This document shows, piece by piece, positions 21,287-31,645 of a DNA stretch of 64,000 nucleotides; positions within the stretch are counted from its first letter, which is position 1; each line of letters opens with the position of its first letter. Source of the stretch: Flectonema sp. DT1601. Its lineage: Eukaryota > Euglenozoa > Diplonemea > Diplonemida > Diplonemidae. Under the pieces are notes generated by a model. That model was not told the DNA's origin, did no database searches, and worked only from the letters and a program-made list of their open reading frames with translations. The position numbers and the translations under genes are program-made. The stretch lies in contig OZ025787.1 in NCBI GenBank assembly GCA_964019425.1, positions 806,001 to 870,000 on the forward strand. Direction: 5' to 3'.

Positions 21287-21640
21287 TTTTTTTTTTTTTT
21301 TTTTTCCTTTTCTTCTTTGTTGTTGTTGTCCTCCGGGGTTGAGGGGAATACCTGACAAGTAAAAAGAGACAAATTACTTTTCTAATTAAATAACTAATTT
21401 TGAAACTAACATCTTGTAAAAAACGGTGCTGACAAAGACCGGAAGAAAGAGTAACCATACAATCTCACTAATAATTGTGGTTAAAACAAGAACAAGAACA
21501 GATGCTAAGTTAGCAACCTAATCTCTTTTAGCTCGATCTACTAATTACATCCACCTCATCCGAAGAGTAAATGTGTAGTAAAAAAAAAAAAAAAAGGGAA
21601 AGAAATAAGGATTGAATAATTGTTCACCGTAAGCGGCTTT
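21287..21640. other. Spacer between the BTB-ankyrin gene and the four-helix gene
   Basis: Holds the putative leader and acceptor of the four-helix gene and an A-rich run at about 21580-21597. Nothing else is seen. Confidence 0.4.
21352..21367 (-). promoter_or_regulatory. Putative splice acceptor upstream of the four-helix/Pro-rich gene
   Basis: CTTTTTACTTGTCAG on the minus strand, about 65 nt upstream of the ATG at 21286; pyrimidine-rich. Confidence 0.4.
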
Positions 21641-24600
21641 TTAAAAATATTTCTTGATTTTCAGTTTAAATAATTTGGTTCTCAACCCTCCGTATTGCTT
21701 CAATATTTTGTACACCTCAACATGTGCTGCCGAGGGTGAGATCTGTTCATTCATTATATCGGCGGCATACATATTCCTGTAGATCTTTAAGTTAGGGTTC
21801 GCTCCACTCTCAAGTAGTAGTTTTAAAGCAGTAGTAGAAGTAGGACACTCAAAAACGATATAAGTAAGCGGAGTGTGTTGATCAGCTGTCCCTTCACAAC
21901 TATAAACAGGATTCGGATCCGCCCCGCGCATCAACAACAATGAACAAACATCAACATTGAAAGCTTCAATTGCTGCATGCAGCGGAGACCATCCATTTGG
22001 AAGGGATAAATTAACATTTATTGTCGGTGAATGAAGTAACTCCTCCGCTAAATGAGTACTACGAGGTATCGAAAGCAACAATGGTGAATTATGTTGTTGG
22101 TTACAAATGTTGGGATCTGCATATGTTAACAAAATCTTAATACACTTTGCTAACCTTTTCAAACTACCCGTCTTTCGTTCATCAGAAGGTAACTTGCAGC
22201 AGACCGCAGCTGTCAGAACCGAGTCACCAGAGTCAGGGTCGAGAGCATTTAAGTCACCAGTGAGATGTTTTATATTAATTAGGTCATCAAATAATTCGAA
22301 ATTAATATAATCCTCATTCACTATCGCTGTTAGCAAGAACATAATATCCGCATGCGTTGCGACAACTTGACGTCTTATGAGTTCGTCTACGAGTAATGTT
22401 AAGCTTTCAGTTTTTGGTGATGAAATAATCCATCGTAGTGTTCTTGATAGCAGTGAGAGTGAAACACCTGAAGGGTCAGTATCAGCACCTAACATAAGCA
22501 ATTCTAGGGTAACATCAAATAATCCTCTTGACAGTGCTAATGTTGATGGGGTTTCATAATTATGAACTAAGTCAAGGGGAGCTCCTGATAATAATTTTAT
22601 CTGTTCTACATATTTAACATGGTGTAGAATCGAAGACCCATCTGCTAAGATTCTTGTTAAACAAGCACCATGTGATACCAACAACTCTAAGATAGTTATC
22701 GACTTGTTCATAGCGAGAGATAAGAATGATATGCTAGCAGCAGATTGATTCGAATTTTCATATAATGGATTCGCATCTGTTTGTAATTTATTATTAGGCG
22801 ATGCTCCATATCTTAACAACAACTCAAGCATTCTGGGATTACTTTCGTTACTAACTGCGGAAAATAAAAGAGGTACTTCAGTTCCTTTTCTTATAAAACC
22901 AATCTCAGGATCAGCACCATTCTCCAGAAGTACTTCAGCTAATGAAACATTAGATGCAACAACAGCAATACCTAATGGAGTGTTTCCGTCAATGGAACGT
23001 TCATTTATTGTAAAACGTAAATCAGATTTCCGGTGTTGTAGTAGCAGCTGTAGTAGTTTAGTGTCCTTATCCTTTGAGTTATTCTTACAGTATGATATCA
23101 ACATGTCTACTGTTATATCACACAGCACATCCATTGAGATTATCTTTTTTATAAGTGTTTTATTGTTTGAAGTAATTGCTTTACGAAGTGCTATACTTCC
23201 GCTGACAGTTTTTCCAACCAACATGTCAGCAAGATGAACACAAGATGGATCATATAAGTTTTCTTCTAACAAGTCAGGAAAGCACATCACTACTGTGTTC
23301 AAGTAACGAGTCTTAGCAAATTTGGTTGCCAAATCTAGAGAATCTGAACTGCTGAAAATCTCTTTAATTTCTGATGTATTTTTATACGTATCAGAATTTT
23401 TAATTTCCTCAGAAGTGCATTCTCTAACATAATCTTTTGGTAAAAAGTCTTTGAGTAGAACTACCAAGAATAATGAACTAGAATGAACAGCTAATTCAAA
23501 CATATGTCCAGTGATTATAGCAGACTCAACATGAGGCATGATAAGCTGCAACAGATTAAGATTATCATCGCATATTGAAGATCTGATACAGCAGTCTAAG
23601 AAATCTGATGTTATATTAATGTCAAAAGAGCTTTGTTTAAGCAACAGCTTGACCAGTTGACATGCTATGCTTGAGTCATGTTTGCAACATTTATTAACCA
23701 TTTGTAGTATTCCACTCTGTGTTGATTCTTCTCTTCCCAATACTACATTATGCAATGCTACATTTAGAAGATTAAATGTTTCTTCTGAATTTCCGTTTAT
23801 GATTAATCCCCACCAATTTGATTCAAAAAAATCGCCACCAGAAACAATAATTTCCTCTGCAACAGAATAAAGCTGTTGTTGTACAGCAACCTCTAGTAGC
23901 TGTGTGATACCGTTGGTATCAACTTTTGGAAATAAACAACTAAAAAGTGAATAGTTGAATGGAGTCATTGTCAATATTTCAATTAAACAACTCGTTGAGA
24001 TTATTTCATACTCACTCAGAATCTGAAGAGCTCTTTCCGAAGTACAATTTCTTAAAATAAGAGTTCCACAAACTGGGATAGAAAGTCCTATCAAATACTC
24101 AATTATTGAGGTCAAGTCATCTGTGTTTGTTTTTTCCTTTCATTTTTTTTAAAGTTAAATTTAAACGATAAATAAAAGAACACCTAACTCTCAATACAAA
24201 ACATAGTGCAATATATACCTGCTCCGGACAGCTCTTCTTCAAATTCAGGAGAGGACGCATCGAGACCTGCATCGAATAAGAGTTGTAGAAGCTGATTGGT
24301 GGTAGTTTTGTCCTCGACTTCCAGAATAGGTTTGACCAGGGCTGGGCTTGGTTTTTCATTCAAAACACTCATGAGGTATGAAAAAAGATCGAACTTTTTC
24401 TTCTCGATAGCTTCAAGTAACATCGATAAGTGAACTTTGCACCTTCCTGTTTCGAATACACACTGCACAGCCTTCAAGCCATCACGTTTTCTACAGGCTA
24501 AATGTGCGTGGGTTTGTTTAACCAAAAAAGGTTGTTTTGATACGAGTTTCATTAACATATTTTCCCTAATGCTTCCTCCCATGTTAATACATTTCGCTAC

Positions 24601-25179
24601 AAGATCTCTCCATTGACATTTGTCACCTTGTGATAGCACTCCTTTGGCTAACAGTTTTTCAAATAAAGCAATGTTGTTATCGCTACATGCAATCATGCAT
24701 GCTTGAAGTCCTTTATTAGTTTTCAACAAGATGTCAGCAGCTATTTCAGGATCTGGGAACAGTGATATCGCCGTTTCCGCGGTTAGCATTGGTGTTAAAT
24801 TCTTCCTAATCTCTTGGATTGCTTTCATTTTTACATAAGCCACACACGGACAGTTTCCAACAGGTTCCCAGTTTTCAACCGTATCAATGTATTCGCTATC
24901 GAATTGAAAATATTTCATATTTAGTTTAAGGCTTGCTCTGTTGACATCTTTTGAGTATTGAAAGTCATCGAGAATCAGGTGAGTATCGTATACTAGCATG
25001 TCATGAATTAATCTAAATGCATCCATACGCTGCTTCACATGTATGCGACCTGTGATATTTTCCTCGCAATCGGTTTCCATTAGCCTTCTGAAATAACCAA
25101 CTTTTGACAGAAATATCGACGATGTAGTGAGAGTGGTTCCTTCGCACGTAATTATGTCGTACTCATGACGTGGAGCCAT
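21641..25179 (-). CDS. BTB/POZ-ankyrin repeat protein (2 exons)
   Basis: Exon 1 (25179-24219) and exon 2 (24120-21641) join in phase 1 to give 1,146 residues. The N-terminus (MAPRHEYDIITCEGTTLTTS, SKVGYFRRLMETDCEE) resembles a BTB/POZ domain, which mediates dimerisation and often recruits cullin-3 ubiquitin ligase. Degenerate ankyrin-like helices follow, and clear ankyrin repeats occupy the second half: DGNTPLGIAVVASNVSLAEV followed by LLENGADPE, NGWSPLHAAIEAFNVDV followed by LLMRGADPN, and LKLLLESGANPNLK. The start at 25179 (MAPRHEY) is preferred to an upstream in-frame codon because an acceptor-like AAACAG lies about 27 nt upstream and the sequence beyond it is low complexity. The client or partner is unknown. 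Confidence 0.8.
24121..24218 (-). other. Intron of the BTB-ankyrin gene (98 nt)
   Basis: Starts GTATAT, ends AACACAG, phase 1. Both neighbouring frames close inside it, and the join keeps one frame across 1,147 codons. Confidence 0.75.
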
Positions 25180-25870
25180 ATTGTTGTTGACGGCAACCCT
25201 CCCTGTTTTGATGATTAAGGTAATCTCGTGTTTAAGTTTAAAAAAAAAAAAAGAAGAAGGGAAAATAATAAGAATCACCAATTTATGCAACTGTGCGTTT
25301 ATTGGTTCTTTATGAGCTAGAGAGACGTAGTATATTTGGCAGGGGAGAATTTTTTTTATTTTTTTTTATTTCAAAATTGACAAGTTGAAAAAAAAAAAAA
25401 AAAAAAAATTGTTTTATTGTGCATTCCCTAGGGAAAATCACATATCGGACAGAAAGCTATGCAACCAAAGCTAATCAGTAGCCTTTGCACGATCAAAACC
25501 TTATAAATATATTACAGGCGAGACGTACAACAGATTTCACAGCGGCACCTCCAGTGGGGGGCAGCAATAAGAATCTCGTTCACACCTCTAAATACAATTA
25601 CGATAAGGAAGATCATGGATTCGAAAAAGATGAATATGGGGAGGAGAAACTTTCTACGTCTCTACAAAAAGAGATTCTCTCCTCAACCCCAACCTTTAAA
25701 AAGCTAGATACAGCAAGAATAGCAAAAAAAAATAAAGGCTGAAAAAAAAAAAAGGAGAGACTACAAAAGTAGATAATATTTCTCCAGCTTAGCAACTCAC
25801 AATAAGTTACCTTACAGATACTTATGTGTCTCTGGCAGGACTGCTGAATAAGACGCGTTGCCTTCTTCGT

Positions 25871-26068
25871 GGGAACTGGATCCGAATTGCAGGAAAAAAT
25901 AAGATCTCACAATCCAGATTATTTAATCATCTGGATTGCAGGAAAAAAGGGAACTCAGGCAATCCAGATTATTATTTAATCATCCGAATTGCAGAAGAAT
26001 TCAGGTAATTCAGATTGTATAACTATCCAAGTTACAGAAAAGGAACTGACGCAATTCAGATTTTATAA
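25871..26068. repeat. Imperfect tandem repeat, about four copies of 43-54 bp
   Basis: Each copy has the core CCGAATTGCAG (or CTGGATTGCAG), an A-rich part, then GGAACT and AATTCAGATTAT. Copies start near 25882, 25931, 25984 and 26027. Adjacent copies also form an inverted repeat (AATCCAGAT / ATCTGGATT, 25911-25937). Confidence 0.7.
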
Positions 26069-26260
26069 AGCAATAATTAAAAAAAAAGAGAACAAGATGT
26101 TGCATAGTACAAGATTATTTGCATCGAGAGATAAGAAATTGTATTTAATCCGTCCGATCTGGAATTCGAAAGGCAGCATTTATTTGGCCGCAAAATTTTT
26201 CGTACAAAAAATCAATCTCATGTCGGGAAAGGAGAATTAAAAAAAAAAAAAATTTAATAT

Positions 26261-26338
26261 TTGTTGATCGCAGCCAGTATTACTAGCGCACAGGGATATA
26301 ATAACATAATAATAATAAGAAAACGGCTCTTAATCTGA
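26261..26338. repeat. Dispersed repeat, copy A
   Basis: About 78 bp sharing TTGTTGATCGCAG, GCGCACAGGGA and CGGCTCTTAATCTGA, in the same order and spacing, with a second copy near 43228-43304. Same orientation. Confidence 0.75.
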
Positions 26339-26341
26339 ACA

Positions 26342-26373
26342 GTTTCTTCGACGACTTGGTCGTCCAAAGAAAC
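26342..26373. other. Strong stem-loop, 13 bp
   Basis: GTTTCTT pairs with AAGAAAC and, inside a small asymmetric bulge, GACGAC pairs with GTCGTC; loop TTG. It directly follows dispersed repeat copy A. Candidate structured RNA or terminator; role unknown. Confidence 0.65.
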
Positions 26374-27687
26374 AGCGCAGTTTACAACATAAAGAAAACA
26401 ACACCCTCTCGACCTCTGTGCGAAACCAGAATATTATTATAACGCGCGATGATTTGGTAAACAGTAGTTATTCGCTTACCGATGGGAGAATAAAAATATA
26501 TTATGGGCAGAATACAAAATACTACCTCAGCAAGAAAATAAACTCAAACCATTCCGTAACGTAGAGTCACGTACGGCTAGCAACAATGCTTTATATCAGA
26601 ATGTAGATTTTGGTTGTGCGAAAGCAACTAACTCCCGAAAAGAAGCAGCAACTTTATTTATTATTTTTTGCTCACTCAGACCATAGTCTCATCAGTTTGT
26701 AGAATGCAGAACAAAAAACTTTTTTTTTTTTTTTTAAATGGGTGAAATCGCACTACCAACAACAACACCAGTCAACATACACAAGTTATGAAACGAAACA
26801 GACAAAAAAAAAAAAGTAGTGCTTCACAATAGTGTTAGTCAGGTGAAATCAGAAACAAAAAGAACTGTTGAAAATGCCATGAGTAACATTGTAAATACAC
26901 AAAGTAAGGATGTGGTTGAAAACAGCAGGACTGCTTCAGACAAGTTACTAGCATTCAAAGGTTCCGTGCAGCAGTGCCGACGTATCTTTGAGGCTGAACT
27001 ACGTGTCACCTCACTAAGAGATTTACATTATCACCATTAAACATAAACAACAGAAAAAATAGAATGTACAAAATGTAATGCAGTGAAAGACAACGCCTCT
27101 GATATTCGCTATACTGTGTGCAGAAAGAAAACTAAACTATTTCGAATCCAGCTGTCATTGCCTTGCCCGCAGTCACTCGTAATATGTGTGTCGCGTTGAG
27201 CCCGCAACAAGTAGAAATTACAAAAAGAAAATTTTTTATAGAAAAAAAAAGGTACATAAGATTGGGCGACCCGCTAACTTTTGTTAGCGTAAAAGTCACG
27301 ACAACTGTTTTGTGTTCATCACAAAAGTCATTCGCGAATTTAGATCGCTCCACAGGGTGGAGGAAACGAAATTTTTGAAAAGAAAACACAAATACAAGAG
27401 CAGTTTTACTAGGGTGAAATACTCCAGTCAGATTTTTTATACCTTTTGGTGTTGCATTTTAATGCTCGTAGGGGAGTTTGTGCAAAATCGAAATCTGATT
27501 TTTCAACCAGTGCGGAATTAAATATAATTTTCCGTTTGCTACTTTTACGATAGAATAGCAAAAAACAAAAAAGAAATTTAGTAAATCCGCGATTCCAATT
27601 TTAAAATTTTTTTTTTCTTTCTTCATTTTTTCTTTTTGTACAATAGCGTTTTTTATTCAAAAAAAAAAAAAGAAAATATAAAAAAAA

Positions 27688-27711
27688 AAAATGGACTACG
27701 AAGTCCATTTT
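27688..27711. other. Perfect 10-bp stem with 4-nt loop
   Basis: AAAATGGACT, loop ACGA, AGTCCATTTT. It lies in a gene-free, A-rich stretch. Confidence 0.6.
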
Positions 27712-28471
27712 GCAAAGATGTGTTACGTATTCATAGTGATTGTGCGGAATGTGATCACGAGAATTTGAAACAGCAATCTTGCTCGAATAAGATAAACGAA
27801 AAGAAACACGTACGAGTGAAGCATTATTGAATGAATTGAAACCAAATGATTGAATAAAATATATACAGAAATGGATACCCTCCTGGGTAAAATGGCGCGA
27901 ATAATTGAAGTTTTAAGTGTGAGCGAGTACTTCATAATTTTATAAAAAATATAATGAATTTAAATTGGTAGACGGGTTAATTATCATTTTTAGATAAGGC
28001 CGTAAAAAACAAAGAGATCAGGCGCGAATAAAAAAATAAACATGAAGTTCCAGGAGGGATAAGGCGAATCAAAGGAAATTGGAATGATAAGATCGAAATT
28101 TTATTATGGAGGTATTTCCTCCATCGAAGAAATTTAATTTTTTTTCTCCTTTCTGAGTAACACAAAGACAGCGAAACTCAACAGGGATATTGTCAATAAG
28201 TTGTCGCCTTAGCAGATCCATAATTAAATAGAATTCAATATTAAGTTAACGGTAATATTTTTATAACTTTTTTTTCTGTTGTAGAAAAGAAGAGAGAGGA
28301 ATAACGCAAACCGAACAACAAGCAACTTTGAAAGCAAAAACGTGCGGACTGCTCTGCAAACACAATTGCTAAATTCAGGATGCAAAAAACGAGAGGCAGA
28401 TGGGGGTGAAAATGAAATGTAATAATTAGATCTGTTAAAAAAGATATAGCACAAGCTGTTTGATGAGTCAA

Positions 28472-29452
28472 TTAGTTAACGGCAATGAGCATCATACTCA
28501 TGTCATCTGATAGCTCCTCTTCTTTGTCATCTGTTTCAGGTAACCGGTTATCCACAACTGGTAATTGATTCATAAATTCAGAACCACTCGGAGCCATCAA
28601 ACCAACTCCGTACGGACTGTGTGTTGTAACTGATATTGGTTGACACACCAAAGGAGGCGTCATACTTTCCGTCAGTTGTGTTGGAGTAGTCTGAAAAGGT
28701 TGCAGTGGTTGATTATCTGCACAACTGTCGTAGTAAACACTGCGATGATGTGATGTCAGGGAATCACTGTCACTACTCTGCGCAGGGACTTGTGGAGCTG
28801 CCTGACATGTAGAACAACGGCACTGCGTTGGCATCGGTGCATGCAACTGACAAACTGGTAGACACTCCACACAACTATCATAGCTATAACTGTGAGGTTG
28901 TGATGTTGGTGACTCGCTGCCGCTATACTGTGGAACAGTTTCTGGCTGGTAAACATCTGGGCAGACGGGTTGTTCTGCCTCTGGAAATATCGTATCGCAC
29001 ATTTGCGTAGACGGCGCCATAGGAATCGTCGGCTGCAATTTAACAACACTCGAAATGCTTTCTCCACACGCAGCGCTATCGTAATGACTGCTGCATTCTT
29101 GTGAGTCTTCATCACTAGCTTGAGAAACAGGTGACGCAGTAGAAGACTTCTCCAGCGCGAGCACCTTTGAGTAGTAAATATGCATCTTTGTGCACTCCTC
29201 TCCCAATGAACATTCCGCGTTCTTATGAAACTCTACGCATTTCCATTCGTACCAGACTCTGCTTTTGTCTAACTTTTTGTTCTCTCCACAAGCACAACAC
29301 TTCAGCGTCATGACTAACTTTACAACTCTCTGATTGCACCACAAGTTGGATCCGCAGTGGCTACAGATTTGTGGAGTTGGGTCATCTCTTGCTTGTGGTT
29401 TATGTCTCGCCCTTCTATATTTACGAGACTTGTTATCAGCTTTGGGTGCCAT
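28472..29452 (-). CDS. Zinc-ribbon and CCCH zinc-finger protein
   Basis: A 326-residue single-exon protein. A basic N-terminus (KSRKYRRARHKPQARDD) is followed by a paired CxxC zinc ribbon (ICSHCGSNLWC ... KCCACGENKK, about residues 30-60) and one CCCH finger with spacing C-x8-C-x5-C-x3-H (CVEFHKNAECSLGEECTKMH, about 73-92). CCCH fingers of this spacing usually bind single-stranded RNA. The rest is Ser/Gln/Pro-rich and contains three imperfect copies of a segment built around SxYDSCxxxxP, suggesting internal duplication, and an acidic end. Likely an RNA-binding regulator; targets unknown. Confidence 0.75.
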   Translation of the reverse strand: MAPKADNKSRKYRRARHKPQARDDPTPQICSHCGSNLWCNQRVVKLVMTLKCCACGENKKLDKSRVWYEWKCVEFHKNAECSLGEECTKMHIYYSKVLALEKSSTASPVSQASDEDSQECSSHYDSAACGESISSVVKLQPTIPMAPSTQMCDTIFPEAEQPVCPDVYQPETVPQYSGSESPTSQPHSYSYDSCVECLPVCQLHAPMPTQCRCSTCQAAPQVPAQSSDSDSLTSHHRSVYYDSCADNQPLQPFQTTPTQLTESMTPPLVCQPISVTTHSPYGVGLMAPSGSEFMNQLPVVDNRLPETDDKEEELSDDMSMMLIAVN

Positions 29453-31624
29453 ATTTCTTTGATAGGGTTTTATAACTATAAACTGCGGTAAAAGAATTAT
29501 GGCTACACAAGAAATCCGATCTGGAATACATATAGTCTTGCTGTTGCATCACCTACAGTCACCTGTACTTAGAGAGGTTGTTAATGTAAGGAAGAATGCG
29601 TATCTCAAAATGTGCACTAGAAAAGAACAAATCAAGAAAGGAAAAAGAGAAAAAAAGAGAAAAAAAGAAAAAAAAAAACCTTTTATTCCTGTGAGAGTGA
29701 CGACATATAATTCGCTGCCAACTACCTCAGCAAATTAAAGGGTAAAAAAGAAATTTAAAAAAAAAAAAAAAGAAAGCGAAATGTGAAACTGTGCAACATG
29801 GTGCATGGGCATGGAGAATAACCAGGGGCGGTGGGACGTACACGTAAGAATAAAACAAGGCCTACAATAAAACCGTAATTGAGAATAAACCCAACCTGCG
29901 ACGTGTTAATTCCAGTAATGAGGAATGCCTATGGCAGCTTACACCGCATACTTCCCTGCTAGCCGTGAAGACTCTTTGGCGGGTTAAATATCTAATAAAA
30001 GTTAAAAAAAAAAAAATTAAAAAGGATAAATATTATACGATATATATGAGAGATGAGAGGCTGTAAACTGACCACCGAAACGACCACTTACAGCCTCATT
30101 GACGTAGCCAATCACAATGAGAGACTAGTGAGATGCGATAAAAGGATTATTTGAGGGAAAAAAAGAAAAAAGGTTAAATTGAATTGTTGAAAAAAAAGGG
30201 GATATGAAACTATCCAGTTCGATACCCCCTCTCAGTGACTACGATAAGATATGAATGAAAAGGAGGGGATCTGGGCAGACCTACCAGAGCTTTCGATCCC
30301 TCTCCGTGGATGGTTTGAATTGCAGCCAAAGAAATACTTACGGGGAAATGAACCACCTAAATCAGATATTCTCTGCGTTACTTAATTACAACACATAACA
30401 CATGATACCCGCAAATGCGGTTTTGAATAAGGAAACAATTTCCAACCAGCAAAACAAAGCAAAAATCGAGAGGAAGCTTGGGAAACAAGAGCGCAGCTGC
30501 TTAGAAGTAAAAATGATGTTTCGATTTGATCACCTCTTAACCTTTGTTCAACTCTGATATCTCGCGAATCCATTTTAAAAAGAATTTAAAAAAAGAAATT
30601 GATTTCTTGCTTTTTTCAACACGTGCAAAGTTTTTATTCTATACTTTTCGTTCTTTTTTCTTTTTTTTTCAAGAGCTCTTCTCTTAACGTAAATCATGAC
30701 CGGCACTCTCTTTCCGGAATATAAGTTGTTGTTTTTTAAAACATAAATTTTTCTACGGTATCTTCTCATTGCAAGTGGTAGACAAAACAAGTTTCAAGTC
30801 AAGCCACTTGTACAGGAAAAGAGAAATCGCTTCACACTTCAAGTGGAGAGACAACTTATTCATCACCAAGAGAACAATAAAAGTAATTTACTGACTCCCG
30901 TTTGCAGGGCACAAAGTGTGGGAAATGAGATATGAAACACCTGAAGGTTATGTTGCAAACAAAACCACAAGACGCTTTTTTTTTGTACTTGGTTTGCAAA
31001 AAAAAAAAAAGAAAGGGGAATAACCAAGTTAAACAAGAGCCTTGGCAACCGCTCTTCTCTCTAATCAGAATTGGTTTCAGTCCGGGGGAAAGGACAGGAT
31101 AGGGCTCATTATTTCCTGTTGCACACACGTAGCCCAGATAAAAAAGATTTAGAAAACAAGAAAATACAAACGTAACTTTACTCTAAGTAAATGCTTAGAT
31201 ATAAAGCACTTCATAATGACTTGTCTTTGTAACAAAAGCGTGTACAATAAGCTAGACGAAATCGTACACCAAATTGTTACTTTGTGTATGGTGAAGGGGA
31301 GAGGGGAGGATGAAACCCCTCTTTGCCGAAAGTTCTTTTTTTTTTCTTTCATTCCCAGCAGGGAAGACTTCACTCTGCTAACCTAACATAAGTTATTTTT
31401 TGTATTGTGTTGCATTGAATGTTACTCTAACACAGTCGTTTATGTTTAAATTGATACGAAATTATAACAAAAAGCGTACTTCTCCTCGTTGTTGAGAATG
31501 CTATCCTCATCCAAGAAAACTGTAAAAAAGCAGTTTTACTGATGTATCGGTCATCCCAGCCTACCCACCGGATAGCTGAGGTCTATACTGACTGACTTCA
31601 AATAGGATGAAACACTACAACAAG

Positions 31625-31645
31625 AAAAGTTGTAAGTCAACTTTT
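31625..31645. other. Hairpin followed by a T run
   Basis: AAAAGTTG, loop TAAGT, CAACTTTT, then two more T residues. It has a terminator-like shape, but no upstream gene is known on this strand. Confidence 0.4.

Larger units (their letters stand above)
25180..28471. other. Gene-free stretch with local and dispersed repeats
   Basis: No convincing gene. It holds an imperfect tandem repeat (25871-26068), one copy of a dispersed repeat (26261-26338), a strong stem-loop (26342-26373) and a tetraloop hairpin (27688-27711). Several A and T runs are present. Confidence 0.5.

Noticed and set aside
25485-25742. Plus-strand frame of 85 codons, Lys-rich
   Set aside because: Low complexity and ends in an A run; no family.
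26819-27040. Plus-strand frame of 73 codons with a helical look
   Set aside because: No ATG start, no recognisable family, and it would be the only plus-strand gene. Not excluded, but not supported.
30200-30330. Possible tRNA or small RNA around two TTCGAT motifs
   Set aside because: Stems checked by hand do not pair well enough and no cloverleaf can be drawn.
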